Assembly (NCBI RefSeq): GCF_900156335.1
Contig: NZ_FTMZ01000007.1
Span: forward strand, 62,001 to 126,000
DNA length: 64,000 nt
From: Sphaerotilus natans
Lineage (GTDB): Bacteria; Pseudomonadota; Gammaproteobacteria; Burkholderiales; Burkholderiaceae_C
Direction: 5' to 3'
Part shown: positions 20,555 to 30,585 of the stretch, in pieces
Layout: each line of letters opens with the position of its first letter
How positions within the stretch are numbered: the stretch's first letter is position 1
The notes under the pieces: model-generated
Told to the model about the DNA's origin: nothing
The model's database searches: none
What the model saw: the letters and a program-made list of their open reading frames with translations, nothing else
Position numbers and translations under genes: made by a program

Positions 20555-21898
20555 TCACGCCAGACCGTCGAGCATCGACTGCGCGCGCGCCTTCAGCTCG
20601 GCGCTGTCGGTCTTCTCGATGACATCCTGCAGCATGTCGCGGGCCGACTCCCTGTCGCCGAAGTCGAGGAACTCCTTGGCGAGGTCGACCTTGCGGGCGA
20701 GCGGATCACCGTCATCCTCGGTGCCGTCCAGCAGCACCGGGTACTCGTCGACGATCGAGTCCGGCGCCGGCGACTGCGTCGGGTTCAGGTCGAAGTCGAG
20801 CGACAGGCCATCGAAGTCGACCTTCGAGGCGCTGGTCGCGGCGGCGGCCGACAGGGTCGGCTCAGAGATGTCGGGCAGGTCGTGCAGCTCGAAGTCGATC
20901 ATGCCGCTGCCCGAGTCCGGACCCGCGTCAGGCTGGCGACTGTCGACGAAGCTGGCGTCGGCAGCGCTGACATAGCCCCCCGTCACCGAGGGCAGATCGT
21001 CCATCGGCGCCGGCAGCGAGATGTCCAGATCGACCTCGTCGACGGCCGGTGCCGCCGCCCGGGGCGCGGCAAAGGACGGCGCCGGCGTGTCGACGATCGC
21101 ATCCAGATCAAGATCCGGCACCGAGGCTGCAGCGGCCGCGCCGGCCACGCCTGCGGCGCCCAGCCCCGCCGCCGTGCCGAAGCGCGACGGCGACGGCACC
21201 ACCGACTGCGGCATCGTGCTGGCGCCGAGTGGCTCGCGCGGCAGGTTGCCAGCCAGATCGGCGCCCGGCTGACCGCCCGGCTCGTACAGCGGATTCTCGG
21301 GATCGATCGAGCGTCCGAGCTCCTGGGCACGCAGCCAGTCCTCGCCCTGACCGCCAGTCAGGCCGTAGAGCTCGCCGGCGAGCATCTCGTAGCCCTTGGT
21401 GTCGCGGCGCTTGGCGTAGACCTCGAGCAGCTTGGTGCGAATGGCCAGGCGCTCCGGATTGGCGCGCATCGCCTCCTTCAGGATTTCCTCGGCCTGCAGG
21501 TCGCGGCCGTAGGCCAGGTAGACATCGGCCTCGGCGACCGGATCGACATCGCCGATCGCATCGATCTGGCTCAGCGAGTAGCTCATCGACGACGGCGAGC
21601 CGGAGGCCGCCGCGTCACGCGTGTCGACCCGCTGGCCACCGCTGGCGCCGAAGAAGGAGTCCGGCTGCATCCGGCTCTCGAGGAAGGAGGTGACGCCGGC
21701 CTCGTCCTTGCCACGTCCGCGCAGGCGGTAGTAGCCCAGGCCGGCCAGGATCGCCAGGATCAGGCCGGCGCCCGGCAGCAGCAGCGGATTCTCGGACAGC
21801 GAGTCGAGCAGCGAGGGCTCTTCCGCGGTGACCGGATCCATCGGCAGCGGCGGACGCGAGGCCGCGACCGGTGGCGCTTCGGGCACGCTGGCGGCCAC
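20555..21898 (-). CDS. fimV: FimV C-terminal portion (separated by a frameshift)
   Basis: This frame encodes the C-terminal half of a FimV-like protein: a membrane helix (around [16 protein letters not shown], residues ~40-57), an acidic cytoplasmic linker and the conserved C-terminal TPR-like FimV domain, which ends in a S-M-L-D-G-L-A-like motif. FimV in Pseudomonas and Neisseria is an inner-membrane hub for polar assembly, type IV pilus function and twitching. There is no ribosome-binding site for the GTG at 21898, and the frame extends upstream into the 14-bp tandem repeat. It is therefore best read as the second half of the gene starting at 23328, not a separate gene. Independent expression is unlikely. 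Confidence 0.85.
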   Translation of the reverse strand: MAASVPEAPPVAASRPPLPMDPVTAEEPSLLDSLSENPLLLPGAGLILAILAGLGYYRLRGRGKDEAGVTSFLESRMQPDSFFGASGGQRVDTRDAAASGSPSSMSYSLSQIDAIGDVDPVAEADVYLAYGRDLQAEEILKEAMRANPERLAIRTKLLEVYAKRRDTKGYEMLAGELYGLTGGQGEDWLRAQELGRSIDPENPLYEPGGQPGADLAGNLPREPLGASTMPQSVVPSPSRFGTAAGLGAAGVAGAAAAASVPDLDLDAIVDTPAPSFAAPRAAAPAVDEVDLDISLPAPMDDLPSVTGGYVSAADASFVDSRQPDAGPDSGSGMIDFELHDLPDISEPTLSAAAATSASKVDFDGLSLDFDLNPTQSPAPDSIVDEYPVLLDGTEDDGDPLARKVDLAKEFLDFGDRESARDMLQDVIEKTDSAELKARAQSMLDGLA

Positions 21899-21927
21899 GG
21901 CAGGCGCGGAGGCCGGCGGCGGCGCGA

Positions 21928-23328
21928 TCAGCGGCTCGGAGGCGGCCTGCGGCGGCGCGGTGACGGCGGCGCGGTGACGGCGGCGATCGCCTCGGACGCC
22001 TTGACGGCCGGGGCAGAAGCGCTCACGGCCGGTGCAGACGCGCTCACGACCGGCGCAGGCAGCACAGCGCCCGGCACGCTGCCGGCTCCACCCGACTTGA
22101 CGCCGGACGCCGCCAGCATCTTTTCAAGCTCGATGCGATTGCGCTCCACCTCGGCACGGCGGGTTTCGGCCTCCTGGCGGGCCCGAGCGCTGATCGCTTT
22201 CTCGTCGACTGCCGACGCAGCCTGCGACTTGGTCGCAGCACCGGGGACGATCTTCAGCGCGTCCTTCGGCTGATTTTCAGTACCGGTGCGGACTTCGACA
22301 CCGCCCTTGACATCGCCGCTGGCCTTGCGCGAGGACTCCGGCGCGCGGGTCTGCTCCGGCACGGCCGAGGCCAGACGCTGGCGATAGGCGTTGAAATTCG
22401 CGCTCTGGGCCAGGATCGTGCGACGGGCCTGGCGCTCGTCGATGCTGGCCAGCTTCTCCTGGCTCGGCACGTTCAGCACCGCGCCGGAGCGCAGGCGGTT
22501 CATGTTGTTGCCGGCGAAGGCCGCGCTGTTGCCTTGGTACAGGCCGACCAGCATCTGGTCGAGCGAGACGCCCGACACCTGCAGCCGGGTCGCGATGCCC
22601 GACAGGGTGTCGCCGGGGCGCACGGTGTACTGGCTGCCCTCGGCCGCCTGAGCGGAATCGCGCGAAGGAGCCGGGGCCGGCGTGGGCGTGGGCGCAGGCG
22701 CTGCGGCACGACGGGCAGCGGCCTTGGAGGCGGCTTCCGCTGCAGCGGAGGCCGCCGCAGCACGACGCGCTTCCGCCCGCGAAGCGGCTTCGGCGACAGC
22801 AGGCGCGGCGGCCTGGGCCGGCTCGGCACGCGAAGCGCGTGCGGGGGCCGGCGCCGCGGCAGTCGCCGCCGGGGTGGTCGGGGCCGGCGCCTTGGCGGTC
22901 GACGGCGGATCGAACAGCAGCGTGTACTCACGCAGCAGGCGGCCGCTCGACCACGACAGCTCGAGAATCACGTCGACGAACGGTTCCTGGACCGGACGAT
23001 CGCTGGTGATGCGCAGGAAGGGCGTGCCATCGGCTCGACGCTGCAGCGTGACCGAGGTCGACGGCAGCACCGGGTTGTAGTCGACGCCAGCGATGCGATA
23101 GGCATCCGGCGGCGCGACCTTCACCCGCAGGTTGGCAGCCTCGTCAGGCGTCAGGCTGGTGACATCGATGTCGGCCTTCAGGGTCTCGCCCAATGCCGAC
23201 TGGACGCTGAGCCGTCCGAGGCTGAGCGCCGAAGCCGGCGTCATCGTGCCGACGATCGCCATCATGGCGGCAGCGGCCGCAATCTGTTTCAGAGCCAAAC
23301 GCCCGGTGCGCTTCGTCTCGGTTTTCAA
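21928..23328 (-). CDS. fimV: FimV N-terminal portion (truncated by frameshift)
   Basis: About 466 residues before a premature stop. The order is: signal peptide (residues ~1-33), the FimV N-terminal domain (A-L-S-L-G-R-L-S-V-Q-S-A-L-G), Ala/Pro/Arg-rich linkers, a peptidoglycan-binding LysM domain (Y-T-V-R-P-G-D-T-L-S-G-I-A) and a coiled-coil stretch (A-R-Q-E-A-E-T-R-R). I place the start at the TTG at 23328 because GGGAG precedes it by 5 nt; another TTG lies at 23340. In the 14-bp repeat the frame shifts into an unrelated P-R-R-R-R-P-P-P tail and stops at 21928. Removing one repeat unit would join it to the downstream frame as one protein of about 919 residues. Confidence 0.85.
   Translation of the reverse strand: MKTETKRTGRLALKQIAAAAAMMAIVGTMTPASALSLGRLSVQSALGETLKADIDVTSLTPDEAANLRVKVAPPDAYRIAGVDYNPVLPSTSVTLQRRADGTPFLRITSDRPVQEPFVDVILELSWSSGRLLREYTLLFDPPSTAKAPAPTTPAATAAAPAPARASRAEPAQAAAPAVAEAASRAEARRAAAASAAAEAASKAAARRAAAPAPTPTPAPAPSRDSAQAAEGSQYTVRPGDTLSGIATRLQVSGVSLDQMLVGLYQGNSAAFAGNNMNRLRSGAVLNVPSQEKLASIDERQARRTILAQSANFNAYRQRLASAVPEQTRAPESSRKASGDVKGGVEVRTGTENQPKDALKIVPGAATKSQAASAVDEKAISARARQEAETRRAEVERNRIELEKMLAASGVKSGGAGSVPGAVLPAPVVSASAPAVSASAPAVKASEAIAAVTAPPSPRRRRPPPSR
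21951..21985. repeat. 14-bp tandem repeat (2.5 copies) at the fimV frameshift
   Basis: The unit GGCGGCGCGGTGAC occurs at 21951-21964 and again unchanged at 21965-21978, followed by seven matching bases of a third unit. Fourteen is not a multiple of three. The two fimV frames differ by exactly the phase that deleting one unit would correct. Confidence 0.95.
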
Positions 23329-23340
23329 GGCGTCTCCCAA

Positions 23341-23571
23341 GCTGCGAACCCCGGATTCTCTCCGTCTTTCGCACCAGTCAATACGGGCTTTGCCCGCTCA
23401 AATATCCGAAAATACAATAACATCAAGCAGATACAAAGACAAGCTCATGCTCTGCCTGACATTCGGAGCTTCTCGCACGATCGCTTGACGTGCAATTGAC
23501 CCTGCGCAGGCCCGTTGCCCGAGGGCAACGGACTTCCGTCACTTTTTCGGATCGGGGGTCAGGATAACGGA
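23341..23571. other. Intergenic region between fimV and asd
   Basis: 231 bp and clearly more AT-rich than the surrounding genes between about 23390 and 23460. It should carry the fimV promoter on the minus strand. I see only weak hexamer pairs (for example TTGTCT, 17 nt, TATTGT) and no sure promoter. Near asd it holds a GC hairpin (23512-23531). Confidence 0.4.
23512..23531. terminator. Hairpin downstream of asd
   Basis: Inverted repeat CCGTTGCC / GGCAACGG with a CGAG tetraloop, 40 nt downstream of the asd stop. No U-run follows on the minus strand, so it may be only a weak or Rho-assisted terminator, or an mRNA-stabilising stem. Confidence 0.4.
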
Positions 23572-24699
23572 TCAGGCGTCGAGCAGGATGCGCAGCATGC
23601 GGCGCAGCGGCTCGGCGGCGCCCCACAGCAGCTGGTCGCCGATGGTGAAGGCGCCGACGTACTCGGGGCCCATCGCCAGCTTGCGGATGCGGCCGACCGG
23701 AATGGTCAGCGTGCCGGTCGTGGCCACCGGGGTCAGGTCACGGATGGTGGCCTCGCGGGTGTTCGGCACCACCTTCACCCACTCGTTGTCGGCGGCGATC
23801 ATCGCCTCGATGTCCGCGGTCGGCACGTCCTTCTTGAGCTTGAAGGTCAGGGCCTGCGAGTGGCAGCGCATCGCGCCGATGCGCACGCAGAAGCCGTCCA
23901 CCGGAATCGGCGCCGAGCCGAAGCCCTCGCCCAGACCCAGGATCTTGTTGGTCTCGGCCATGCCCTTCCACTCTTCCTTGGACTGACCGTTGCCCAGATC
24001 CTTGTCGATCCACGGGATCAGCGAGCCGCCCAGCGGGACGCCGAAGTTGGCGGTCTCGGCCGCGGTCAGCGCGCGCTGCTTGGCGATGATCTGGCGGTCG
24101 ATCTCGAGAATGGCGCTCTTCGGGTCGTCCAGCAGCGCACGCACTTCGGCATTCAGCGTGCCGTACTGCGTCAGCAGCTCGCGCATGTGCTGCGCGCCGC
24201 CGCCCGAAGCCGCCTGGTAGGTCTGGGTCGACATCCACTCGACCAGACCGGCCTTGTAGAGCGCGCCCACGCCCATCAGCATGCAGCTGACGGTGCAGTT
24301 GCCGCCGACCCAGTTCTTGCCGCCCTTGGCCAGCGCGTCCTTGATGACCGGCATGTTGACCGGGTCGAGGATGATGACCGCGTCATCCTTCATGCGCAGC
24401 GTCGAGGCCGCGTCGATCCAGTGGCCGTTCCAGCCGGCCGCGCGCAGCTTCGGGAACACCTCGGTGGTGTAGTCGCCGCCCTGCGCGGTGATGATGATCT
24501 CGCAGCGCTTCAGGGCCTCGATGTCGTAGGCGTCCTGCAGCTTCGTCTCGTTCCTGGCCATCGACGGCGCGGCGCCGCCGGCGTTCGAGGTCGAGAAGAA
24601 CAGCGGCTCGATCAGGCCGAAGTCGCCCTCGGCCTGCATGCGATCCATCAGGACGGAGCCGACCATGCCGCGCCATCCGACCAATCCGACGAGTTTCAT
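23572..24699 (-). CDS. asd: Aspartate-semialdehyde dehydrogenase
   Basis: 375 residues. Asd reduces aspartyl-phosphate to the semialdehyde that feeds lysine/diaminopimelate, threonine and methionine synthesis. It follows the aspartokinase also in this window (lysC, 30586). The N-terminal NADP-binding G[11 protein letters not shown] motif is present. The active-site cysteine is in G-G-N-C-T-V-S near residue 135. It is the long, Gram-negative form of the enzyme. It lies 114 bp downstream of leuB in the leu gene group. Confidence 0.96.
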   Translation of the reverse strand: MKLVGLVGWRGMVGSVLMDRMQAEGDFGLIEPLFFSTSNAGGAAPSMARNETKLQDAYDIEALKRCEIIITAQGGDYTTEVFPKLRAAGWNGHWIDAASTLRMKDDAVIILDPVNMPVIKDALAKGGKNWVGGNCTVSCMLMGVGALYKAGLVEWMSTQTYQAASGGGAQHMRELLTQYGTLNAEVRALLDDPKSAILEIDRQIIAKQRALTAAETANFGVPLGGSLIPWIDKDLGNGQSKEEWKGMAETNKILGLGEGFGSAPIPVDGFCVRIGAMRCHSQALTFKLKKDVPTADIEAMIAADNEWVKVVPNTREATIRDLTPVATTGTLTIPVGRIRKLAMGPEYVGAFTIGDQLLWGAAEPLRRMLRILLDA

Positions 24700-24753
24700 T
24701 TTCTTGCCTTTCCGTGGCGCTTTCCTGGCGCCGTTTGACGAGTGGTGTCCCGA

Positions 24754-24785
24754 CCCTCCCCGGCTCGCTTCGCCGGGGTTGAGGG
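24754..24785. repeat. Long GC-rich imperfect palindrome between asd and leuB
   Basis: CCCT + CCCCGGC pairs with GCCGGGG + (TTG bulge) + AGGG around a 7-nt loop. No T-run follows on either strand, so it does not look like a standard intrinsic terminator. A REP-type intergenic repeat or an mRNA-stabilising stem is possible. Confidence 0.55.
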
Positions 24786-24813
24786 AGGAACGGGCGAGAC
24801 GAGGCGGAGCTGA

Positions 24814-25911
24814 TCAGCTCTTGGTAATGCCTTTGCCGGTGATCGCCGCGACCACGGCGTCACCCATCTCGCGCGTGCCCACCCGCGTCGTTCCCTCCGA
24901 CCAGATGTCGGGCGTGCGCAGGCCTGCGGCCAGGACGGCGCGCACCGCCGACTCGATCCGGTCGGCGGCTTCATGCTGGTTGAGGGAGAAACGAAGCATC
25001 ATGGCAGCGGACAGGATTGTAGCCAGAGGATTGGCCACGCCCTGGCCGGCGATGTCGGGCGCGCTGCCATGGCTGGGCTCGTACAGGCCCTGACCGTTGG
25101 CATTGAGCGACGCCGAGGGCAGCATGCCGATCGAGCCGGTCAGCATCGCCGCCTCGTCCGACAGGATGTCGCCGAACATGTTGCCGGTGAACAGCACGTC
25201 GAACTTCTTCGGCGCCTTGACCAGCTGCATCGCGGCGTTGTCGACGTACATGTGCTCCAGGGCCACGTCCGGGTACTCCTTGTGCACCTCGGTGACGACG
25301 TCCTTCCAGAACTGGAAGGTCTCCAGCACGTTGGCCTTGTCCACCGAAGTGACCTTCTTCGAGCGCTTGCGTGCGGCCTGGAAGGCGACGTGCGCGATGC
25401 GCTCGATCTCCGGGCGGCTGTAGCGCATCGTGTCGAAGGCTTCCTCGGCGCCGGGGAAGTGGCCGTCGGTGGCCACGCGGCGGCCGCGCGGCTGGCCGAA
25501 GTAGATGTCGCCGGTGAGCTCGCGGATGATCAGGATGTCCAGGCCCGCGATCAGCTCGGGCTTGAGGCTCGAGGCGCCGACGAGCTGCTCGTAGCAGATG
25601 GCCGGGCGGAAGTTGGCGAACAGGCCCAGCGCCTTGCGCAGGCCCAGGATGGCCTGCTCGGGGCGCAGGCGGCGCTCGAGCGTGTCGTACTTCCAGTCGC
25701 CGACGGCGCCGAACAGGATGGCGTCGGAGGCCTGCGCCAGCTTCAGCGTCGCCTCGGGCAGCGGGTGGCCGGCGACCTCATAGGCGGCGCCGCCCACCGG
25801 CGCGGTTTCCATCTCGAGCGGCAGCTCGAGCACGTTCAGCACCTTGACCGCCTCGGCGACGATCTCGGTGCCGATGCCGTCACCGGGCAGGACTGCAATC
25901 TTGTGGGTCAT
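24814..25911 (-). CDS. leuB: 3-isopropylmalate dehydrogenase
   Basis: 365 residues. LeuB oxidatively decarboxylates 3-isopropylmalate with NAD+ in leucine synthesis. The N-terminus [13 protein letters not shown] is typical. The substrate-binding R-x-x-x-x-x-R region (R-R-L-R-P-E-Q) and the [11 protein letters not shown] metal-binding motif are intact. The C-terminal nucleotide-binding H-G-S-A-P-D-I-A-G is also present. It follows leuD after 51 bp; asd is next downstream. Confidence 0.97.
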   Translation of the reverse strand: MTHKIAVLPGDGIGTEIVAEAVKVLNVLELPLEMETAPVGGAAYEVAGHPLPEATLKLAQASDAILFGAVGDWKYDTLERRLRPEQAILGLRKALGLFANFRPAICYEQLVGASSLKPELIAGLDILIIRELTGDIYFGQPRGRRVATDGHFPGAEEAFDTMRYSRPEIERIAHVAFQAARKRSKKVTSVDKANVLETFQFWKDVVTEVHKEYPDVALEHMYVDNAAMQLVKAPKKFDVLFTGNMFGDILSDEAAMLTGSIGMLPSASLNANGQGLYEPSHGSAPDIAGQGVANPLATILSAAMMLRFSLNQHEAADRIESAVRAVLAAGLRTPDIWSEGTTRVGTREMGDAVVAAITGKGITKS

Positions 25912-25962
25912 GTCGATTCTCGAAATCTGGGGAACAGGAAAATGCGGGACCAGGCTGGGCGC

Positions 25963-26616
25963 TCAACCGACCTGGCGATGCGCCAGCCACGGCATCCGGG
26001 CCAGACGCTCGGCCTCGAAGGCCTGGATCTTGTCCTTCTGGCGCAGCGTCAGGCCGATGTCGTCGAAGCCGTTGACCAGGCAGTACTTCCGGAAGGGCTG
26101 CACGTCGAAGGCGATCTCGGCGCCGTCGGGCTTGACGATGACCTGACGCGGCAGGTCGACCGTCAGCGGGTAGCCGGGGAAGGCGAAGACCTCGTCGAAG
26201 AGCTGCGCGACCACCGCCTCGGGCAGCTGGATCGGCAGCAGGCCGTTCTTGAAGCAGTTGCTGAAGAAGATGTCGGCGAAGCTCGGCGCGATGATGGCGC
26301 GGAAGCCGTACTGCTCCAGCGCCCACGGCGCGTGCTCGCGGCTGGAGCCGCAGCCGAAGTTCTTGCGCGCCAGCAGCACCGAGGCGCCGGCGTAGCGCGG
26401 CTGGTTCAGCACGAAGTCGGGGTTGGGCTGGCGGGCCGACTCGGGCACGCCGGGCTGGCCCGGCTGGTCGAGGTAGCGCCACTCGTCGAACAGGTTCGGG
26501 CCGAAGCCGCTGCGCTGGATCGACTTCAGGAACTGCTTGGGGATGATCGCGTCGGTGTCGACGTTGTCGCGATCCATCGGGGCCACCAGGCCCTTGTGAA
26601 CGGTGAAGGCTTGCAT
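25963..26616 (-). CDS. leuD: 3-isopropylmalate dehydratase small subunit
   Basis: 217 residues, the bacterial LeuD length. It forms the swivelling domain that closes on the LeuC Fe-S active site. Signatures are [11 protein letters not shown] near residue 20 and [10 protein letters not shown] near residue 88. I chose the ATG at 26616 (M-Q-A-F-T-V-H-K-G). The open frame upstream of it is a shadow of leuC. The gap to leuC is 26 bp. Confidence 0.97.
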   Translation of the reverse strand: MQAFTVHKGLVAPMDRDNVDTDAIIPKQFLKSIQRSGFGPNLFDEWRYLDQPGQPGVPESARQPNPDFVLNQPRYAGASVLLARKNFGCGSSREHAPWALEQYGFRAIIAPSFADIFFSNCFKNGLLPIQLPEAVVAQLFDEVFAFPGYPLTVDLPRQVIVKPDGAEIAFDVQPFRKYCLVNGFDDIGLTLRQKDKIQAFEAERLARMPWLAHRQVG

Positions 26617-26642
26617 GGTGCGTGTGTCCTCAGGCTTCTGGC

Positions 26643-28067
26643 TCAGGCGATCGAGCGGATGTCGACGAAGCGGCCTTCCAGCGCGGCCGCGGCGGCCATC
26701 GCCGGGCTGACCAGGTGGGTGCGGCCACCGGCGCCCTGACGGCCCTCGAAGTTGCGGTTGCTGGTCGAGGCACAGCGCTCGCCCGGCTCCAGGCGGTCGG
26801 CGTTCATCGCCAGGCACATCGAGCAGCCCGGCTCGCGCCACTCGAAGCCGGCGGCCTTGAAGACCTGGTCCAGCCCTTCGGCCTCGGCCTGCGCCTTGAC
26901 CAGGCCCGAGCCCGGCACGACCAGCGCGCGCTTGACGTTGGCGGCCACGCGCTTGCCCAGGCGGCGCACGACGGCGGCGGCCTCGCGCATGTCCTCGATG
27001 CGGCTGTTGGTGCAGGAACCGATGAAGACCTGGTCGACGTGGATGTCCGACATCGCCTTGTTGGGCTCGAGCGCCATGTACTTCAGCGCGCGCTCCATCG
27101 CGTCGCGCTTGACCGGATCGCGCTCCTTCTCGGGATCGGGCACGCGCGCGTCGACGCCGGTGACCATCTCCGGGCTGGTGCCCCAGGTGACCTGCGGCAC
27201 GATCTGCGCGGCGTCGAGCTCGACCACCGCGTCGAACACCGCGTCGGCGTCCGAATGCAGCGTGCGCCAGTGCGACACGGCCAGATCCCATTCCGGCCCG
27301 GTCGGCGCGAAGGGGCGGCCCTTGACGTACTCGATGGTCTTGTCGTCGACCGCGACCAGGCCGGCGCGTGCGCCCGCCTCGATCGCCATGTTGCAGACCG
27401 TCATGCGGCCCTCGACGCTCAGCGCGCGGATCGCCGAGCCGCCGAACTCGATGGTGTAGCCGGTGCCGCCAGCGGTGCCGATGCGGCCGATGATGGCCAG
27501 CACGATGTCCTTGGCGGTGATGCCGGGCGCGACCTGACCGTCGACCTTCACCAGCATGTTCTTCGCCTTCTTGGCCAGCAGCGTCTGGGTGGCCATGACA
27601 TGCTCGACCTCGGAGGTGCCGATGCCGTGCGCCAGCGCGCCGAAGGCGCCGTGCGTCGAGGTGTGGCTGTCGCCGCAGACCACCGTCATGCCCGGCAGCG
27701 TGGCACCCTGCTCCGGGCCCATGACGTGCACGATGCCCTGGCGCTTGTCCATGAAGGGGAAATAGGCGGCCGAGCCGAATTCCTGGATGTTGGCGTCCAG
27801 CGTGACGATCTGCTGGCGCGAGATCGGGTCCTTGATGCCGTCGTAGCCCAGCTCCCAGCCGTCGGTCGGGGTGTTGTGGTCGGCGGTGGCGACCACCGAG
27901 CTCACGCGCCACAGCTTGCGCCCGGCCAGGCGCAGGCCCTCGAAGGCCTGCGGGCTGGTCACCTCGTGCACCAGATGGCGGTCGATGTAGAGGATGGCGG
28001 TGCCGTCTTCCTCGGTGTGGACGACGTGTTCGTCCCAGAGCTTGTCGTAGAGGGTACGTCCGGTCAT
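26643..28067 (-). CDS. leuC: 3-isopropylmalate dehydratase large subunit
   Basis: 474 residues. This aconitase-family [4Fe-4S] enzyme isomerises 2- to 3-isopropylmalate. The cluster cysteines lie in F-I-G-S-C-T-N-S-R and in G-C-S-M-C-L-A-M-N. The G-D-S-H-T-S-T-H-G substrate motif is present. Its ATG overlaps the stop of the upstream LysR gene (ATGA), so translation of regulator and enzyme is linked. Confidence 0.97.
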   Translation of the reverse strand: MTGRTLYDKLWDEHVVHTEEDGTAILYIDRHLVHEVTSPQAFEGLRLAGRKLWRVSSVVATADHNTPTDGWELGYDGIKDPISRQQIVTLDANIQEFGSAAYFPFMDKRQGIVHVMGPEQGATLPGMTVVCGDSHTSTHGAFGALAHGIGTSEVEHVMATQTLLAKKAKNMLVKVDGQVAPGITAKDIVLAIIGRIGTAGGTGYTIEFGGSAIRALSVEGRMTVCNMAIEAGARAGLVAVDDKTIEYVKGRPFAPTGPEWDLAVSHWRTLHSDADAVFDAVVELDAAQIVPQVTWGTSPEMVTGVDARVPDPEKERDPVKRDAMERALKYMALEPNKAMSDIHVDQVFIGSCTNSRIEDMREAAAVVRRLGKRVAANVKRALVVPGSGLVKAQAEAEGLDQVFKAAGFEWREPGCSMCLAMNADRLEPGERCASTSNRNFEGRQGAGGRTHLVSPAMAAAAALEGRFVDIRSIA

Positions 28068-29029
28068 GACGGGTTCTCGGTGGGGGATGAGGGATGGGGT
28101 GATGGGAACAGGGACGAGGACGGCTCGTCCGCCGACACGAAGGCCGCCGGACAGAGGAACTCGACGAAGCGGCGCACGACCGCCGGCAGCACCTCCTGCG
28201 CGCGCACGCCGACCCGGTAGTCGCGCCGCGCCCAGGGTTCGTCCAGCGCGACGATCTCGAGCCGGAACAGCCGCGCCAGGCGCTGCGCGACCGCCGAGGG
28301 CATCAACGCGATGCCCAGCCCGGCCTCGACCAGCTGCGCGATCGCGTCGAAGCCGCGCACCTGCATGCGCGCGCGCAAGGGCCGGCCCAGCTCGGTGGCC
28401 TGCGCCAGCAGCATCTGCTGCAGTGCCGCACCCGTGTGCTGGCCGATGAAGTCATGCTCGAGCAGATCGGCGAAGCGCACCGCCGGCTGCTGCGCCAGCG
28501 CGTGGCCGACCGGGGTGATCAGCACCAGCGTGCCGTCGCGGTAGGACCAGGTCTGCAGGCGTGCCGGCTCCAGCAGCGGCGGCACGAAGATGCCGACATC
28601 GGCGGCACCCTCGGCGACCGAGCGCTGCAGCTCCGCGCTGGTCTGGTCCTCCAGGCTGATGCGGATCTCGGGATGCGCACGCGAGAAGGCCGCCAGGTCC
28701 GGCGGCAGGCATTCGGCGATCGCGGAGGCATTGGCGACGACGCGCAGATGGCCACGGATGCCGCGCGAGAACTCGGCGACCTCCTCCTCCATCGCGTGCA
28801 GCGAGGCATGCAGGCTGCGAATGTGGCGGATCAGCGCCAGCCCGGCGGCGGTCGGCTCGACGCCACGCGCGCGGCGCTCGAACAGCTGCACGCCCAGGCG
28901 CGTCTCCAGATCGCTCAGCCGCTTGCTCGCGGCCGCCAGCGCCAGATGCTCGCGCTCGGCCCCGCGCGTGATGCTGCGCGTCTCCGCGATGGCGAGCACC
29001 AGGTTGAGCGTGACCAGATCGAAGCGCAT
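28064..29029 (-). CDS. LysR-type transcriptional regulator upstream of leuC
   Basis: 321 residues. The N-terminal winged helix-turn-helix is at residues ~5-62. It is diverged: [24 protein letters not shown]. The substrate-binding domain spans ~90-290. The last ~25 residues are a Ser/Pro-rich tail. It is transcribed with leuC and overlaps it by 4 bases, unlike the usual divergent LysR arrangement. The effector is unknown; control of leucine synthesis is a guess from position, and the tail may be only a by-product of the overlap. Confidence 0.88.
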   Translation of the reverse strand: MRFDLVTLNLVLAIAETRSITRGAEREHLALAAASKRLSDLETRLGVQLFERRARGVEPTAAGLALIRHIRSLHASLHAMEEEVAEFSRGIRGHLRVVANASAIAECLPPDLAAFSRAHPEIRISLEDQTSAELQRSVAEGAADVGIFVPPLLEPARLQTWSYRDGTLVLITPVGHALAQQPAVRFADLLEHDFIGQHTGAALQQMLLAQATELGRPLRARMQVRGFDAIAQLVEAGLGIALMPSAVAQRLARLFRLEIVALDEPWARRDYRVGVRAQEVLPAVVRRFVEFLCPAAFVSADEPSSSLFPSPHPSSPTENPS

Positions 29030-29092
29030 GGGGCGTGATCTTGCCCCAGGCCGACCCCGCTCACGGTCGGCAATCGACGATGCAGCCTTCGT

Positions 29093-30217
29093 TCAGCGCG
29101 AAGGCTCAAGGTGACGATGCGAGGACGCCACAGCCTGAGGCCTGGGCCTCTGCGCCGGCACCCGCTGCGGCGGCGCCAGCCGACGACGGAGCCAGCGACC
29201 GCACGGGCGCTCGACGCCCCGGTTCAGCAGGATCGACGCCACGACGATCAGCGCCATCACCGGCAGCAGGCGCAGCAGCAGCGAGGACTCCAGCGGCCGC
29301 AGCCACTCGAGCAGCATGTAGCCGATGTTCTGGTGCAGCAGATAGACCGGATAGGTCAGCAGGCCCGCCCAGACGGTCAGCGCGGACGCGCGCATCGTCC
29401 AGCGCCGCGAGGCCACCAGCCAGAAGATCACGAAGAAGGCCGTCAGCAGCAGCGCGACGCTCCACTCACCCGGCGCGCCCTCCCCGGGTCGCAGCGCCTG
29501 GGGTGCGGTGGCACGCGCAACCACCAGGAAATGGCACCACCACAGCATCATGTAGGTCTGCCGTTCCAGGCCGCGCTCGCGGATGCGGTAGAACAGCATG
29601 CCGGCGCAGAACAGCGGCGCCCACTCCAGCACCAGCAGCAGCTCCGCCAGGTAGACCGGCCGGACAAAGTCGAGCGAGGACAGCAGCAGCCAGCCGGCCA
29701 TGAAGCGCTCGATGCGGGCCAGCCGGTTCGCCACGATCAGGCCCAGCATGATCAGGTAGAACTGGAACTCGATCGCCAGCGACCAGTAGGCGCCATCGAC
29801 ATAAGGCGGCTCCTGCCCGACCCAGATCAGGTGCGTGAGCATCGTGAGATTGCCCAGCAGGGTCTGCCAGCTCACCGAAAAGGTCGGGGACGCCAGCAGC
29901 CAGGCCGTGCCGGCAGTCAGCAGGGCCGCCACCCAATAGGCCGGATACAGGCGCGCGACCCGTGAGGCCACGAAGGCCCGCGGCGTCGCGCCTTGCGCCG
30001 ACATGAAGATGACGTAGCCGCTGATCATGAAGAACAGATGCACGCCCAGATAGCCGTGCGCCGACACCCAGGCCAGCCAGGCCGGCACCTCGCCGCTCAC
30101 CCAGCCATCGAGCTGCCCTCGGTAGAGAAAATGGAACATGACCACGGCCAGACAGGCCACCCCGCGCAGCAGGTCGATCTCGTGGGTTCTTTCGGGGCAG
30201 GCGTTCTGATTCATCAT
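29093..30217 (-). CDS. Acyltransferase 3 family membrane protein (OafA/YrhL-like)
   Basis: 374 residues with about ten membrane helices. The N-terminal E-I-D-L-L-R-G-V-A-C-L-A-V-V-M-F-H-F is the acyltransferase-3 signature, with the conserved histidine in the first helix. The family O-acetylates or O-acylates surface sugars such as O-antigen and exopolysaccharide. The start is uncertain: I chose the first of two ATGs at 30217-30212, just ahead of the conserved motif. The frame is open to 30364 without family similarity. It stands alone between tRNA-Ser and the LysR gene, with no other polysaccharide genes beside it, so the target glycan cannot be named. Confidence 0.85.
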   Translation of the reverse strand: MMNQNACPERTHEIDLLRGVACLAVVMFHFLYRGQLDGWVSGEVPAWLAWVSAHGYLGVHLFFMISGYVIFMSAQGATPRAFVASRVARLYPAYWVAALLTAGTAWLLASPTFSVSWQTLLGNLTMLTHLIWVGQEPPYVDGAYWSLAIEFQFYLIMLGLIVANRLARIERFMAGWLLLSSLDFVRPVYLAELLLVLEWAPLFCAGMLFYRIRERGLERQTYMMLWWCHFLVVARATAPQALRPGEGAPGEWSVALLLTAFFVIFWLVASRRWTMRASALTVWAGLLTYPVYLLHQNIGYMLLEWLRPLESSLLLRLLPVMALIVVASILLNRGVERPCGRWLRRRLAPPQRVPAQRPRPQAVASSHRHLEPSR

Positions 30218-30362
30218 GGAGGCCGGCGCGCCGGTCAGCGCAGGCCGCGCCGGCCGGATCCGCCAGTTCAGTGAGGTGCCGAGGCTATCGACAGTCGATG
30301 GCCCGGTTCTTAGCCTGCGATGAACCCCAGATCGGCAATCCGTCGAGACGCACCGGAAAACC

Positions 30363-30408
30363 AAAGCAGGAACGCCCTGCAGTCTTGCGACTGCAGGGCG
30401 TCTGCTTT
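30363..30408 (-). terminator. Intrinsic terminator after tRNA-Ser
   Basis: A strong two-step hairpin. The inner 13-bp stem is 30372-30384 with 30389-30401 around a TTGC loop. The outer stem AAAGCAG/CTGCTTT is at 30363-30369 with 30402-30408. On the minus strand it is followed by TGGTTTTCC. It begins 2 nt after the tRNA 3' end. Confidence 0.8.
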
Positions 30409-30409
30409 C

Positions 30410-30500
30410 TGGCGGAAACGGAGGGATTCGAACCCTCGATGCGCTTTTGACGCATACTCCCTTAGCAGGGGAGCACCTTCGGCCACTCGGTCACGTTTCC
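30410..30500 (-). tRNA. tRNA-Ser (GCT)
   Basis: 91 nt with encoded CCA and a long variable arm, as expected for a serine tRNA. The acceptor stem is GGAAACG/CGTTTCC. The anticodon stem CTCCC/GGGAG encloses CTGCTAA, giving anticodon GCT (AGC/AGU codons). It lies 85 bp downstream of lysC. Confidence 0.97.
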
Positions 30501-30585
30501 GGCGAAGAATTGGACTATAGCGCTTTCCAGCCTGATCTGTAAACCCCTTTCAGGCCGGAAGGCGCATTTTCATCAGGCAGGCGAA

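Noticed and set aside
29040-30500. Genomic island inserted at tRNA-Ser
   Set aside because: No integrase is present, and I found no second copy of the tRNA 3' end that could be an attachment repeat near the far side of the acyltransferase.
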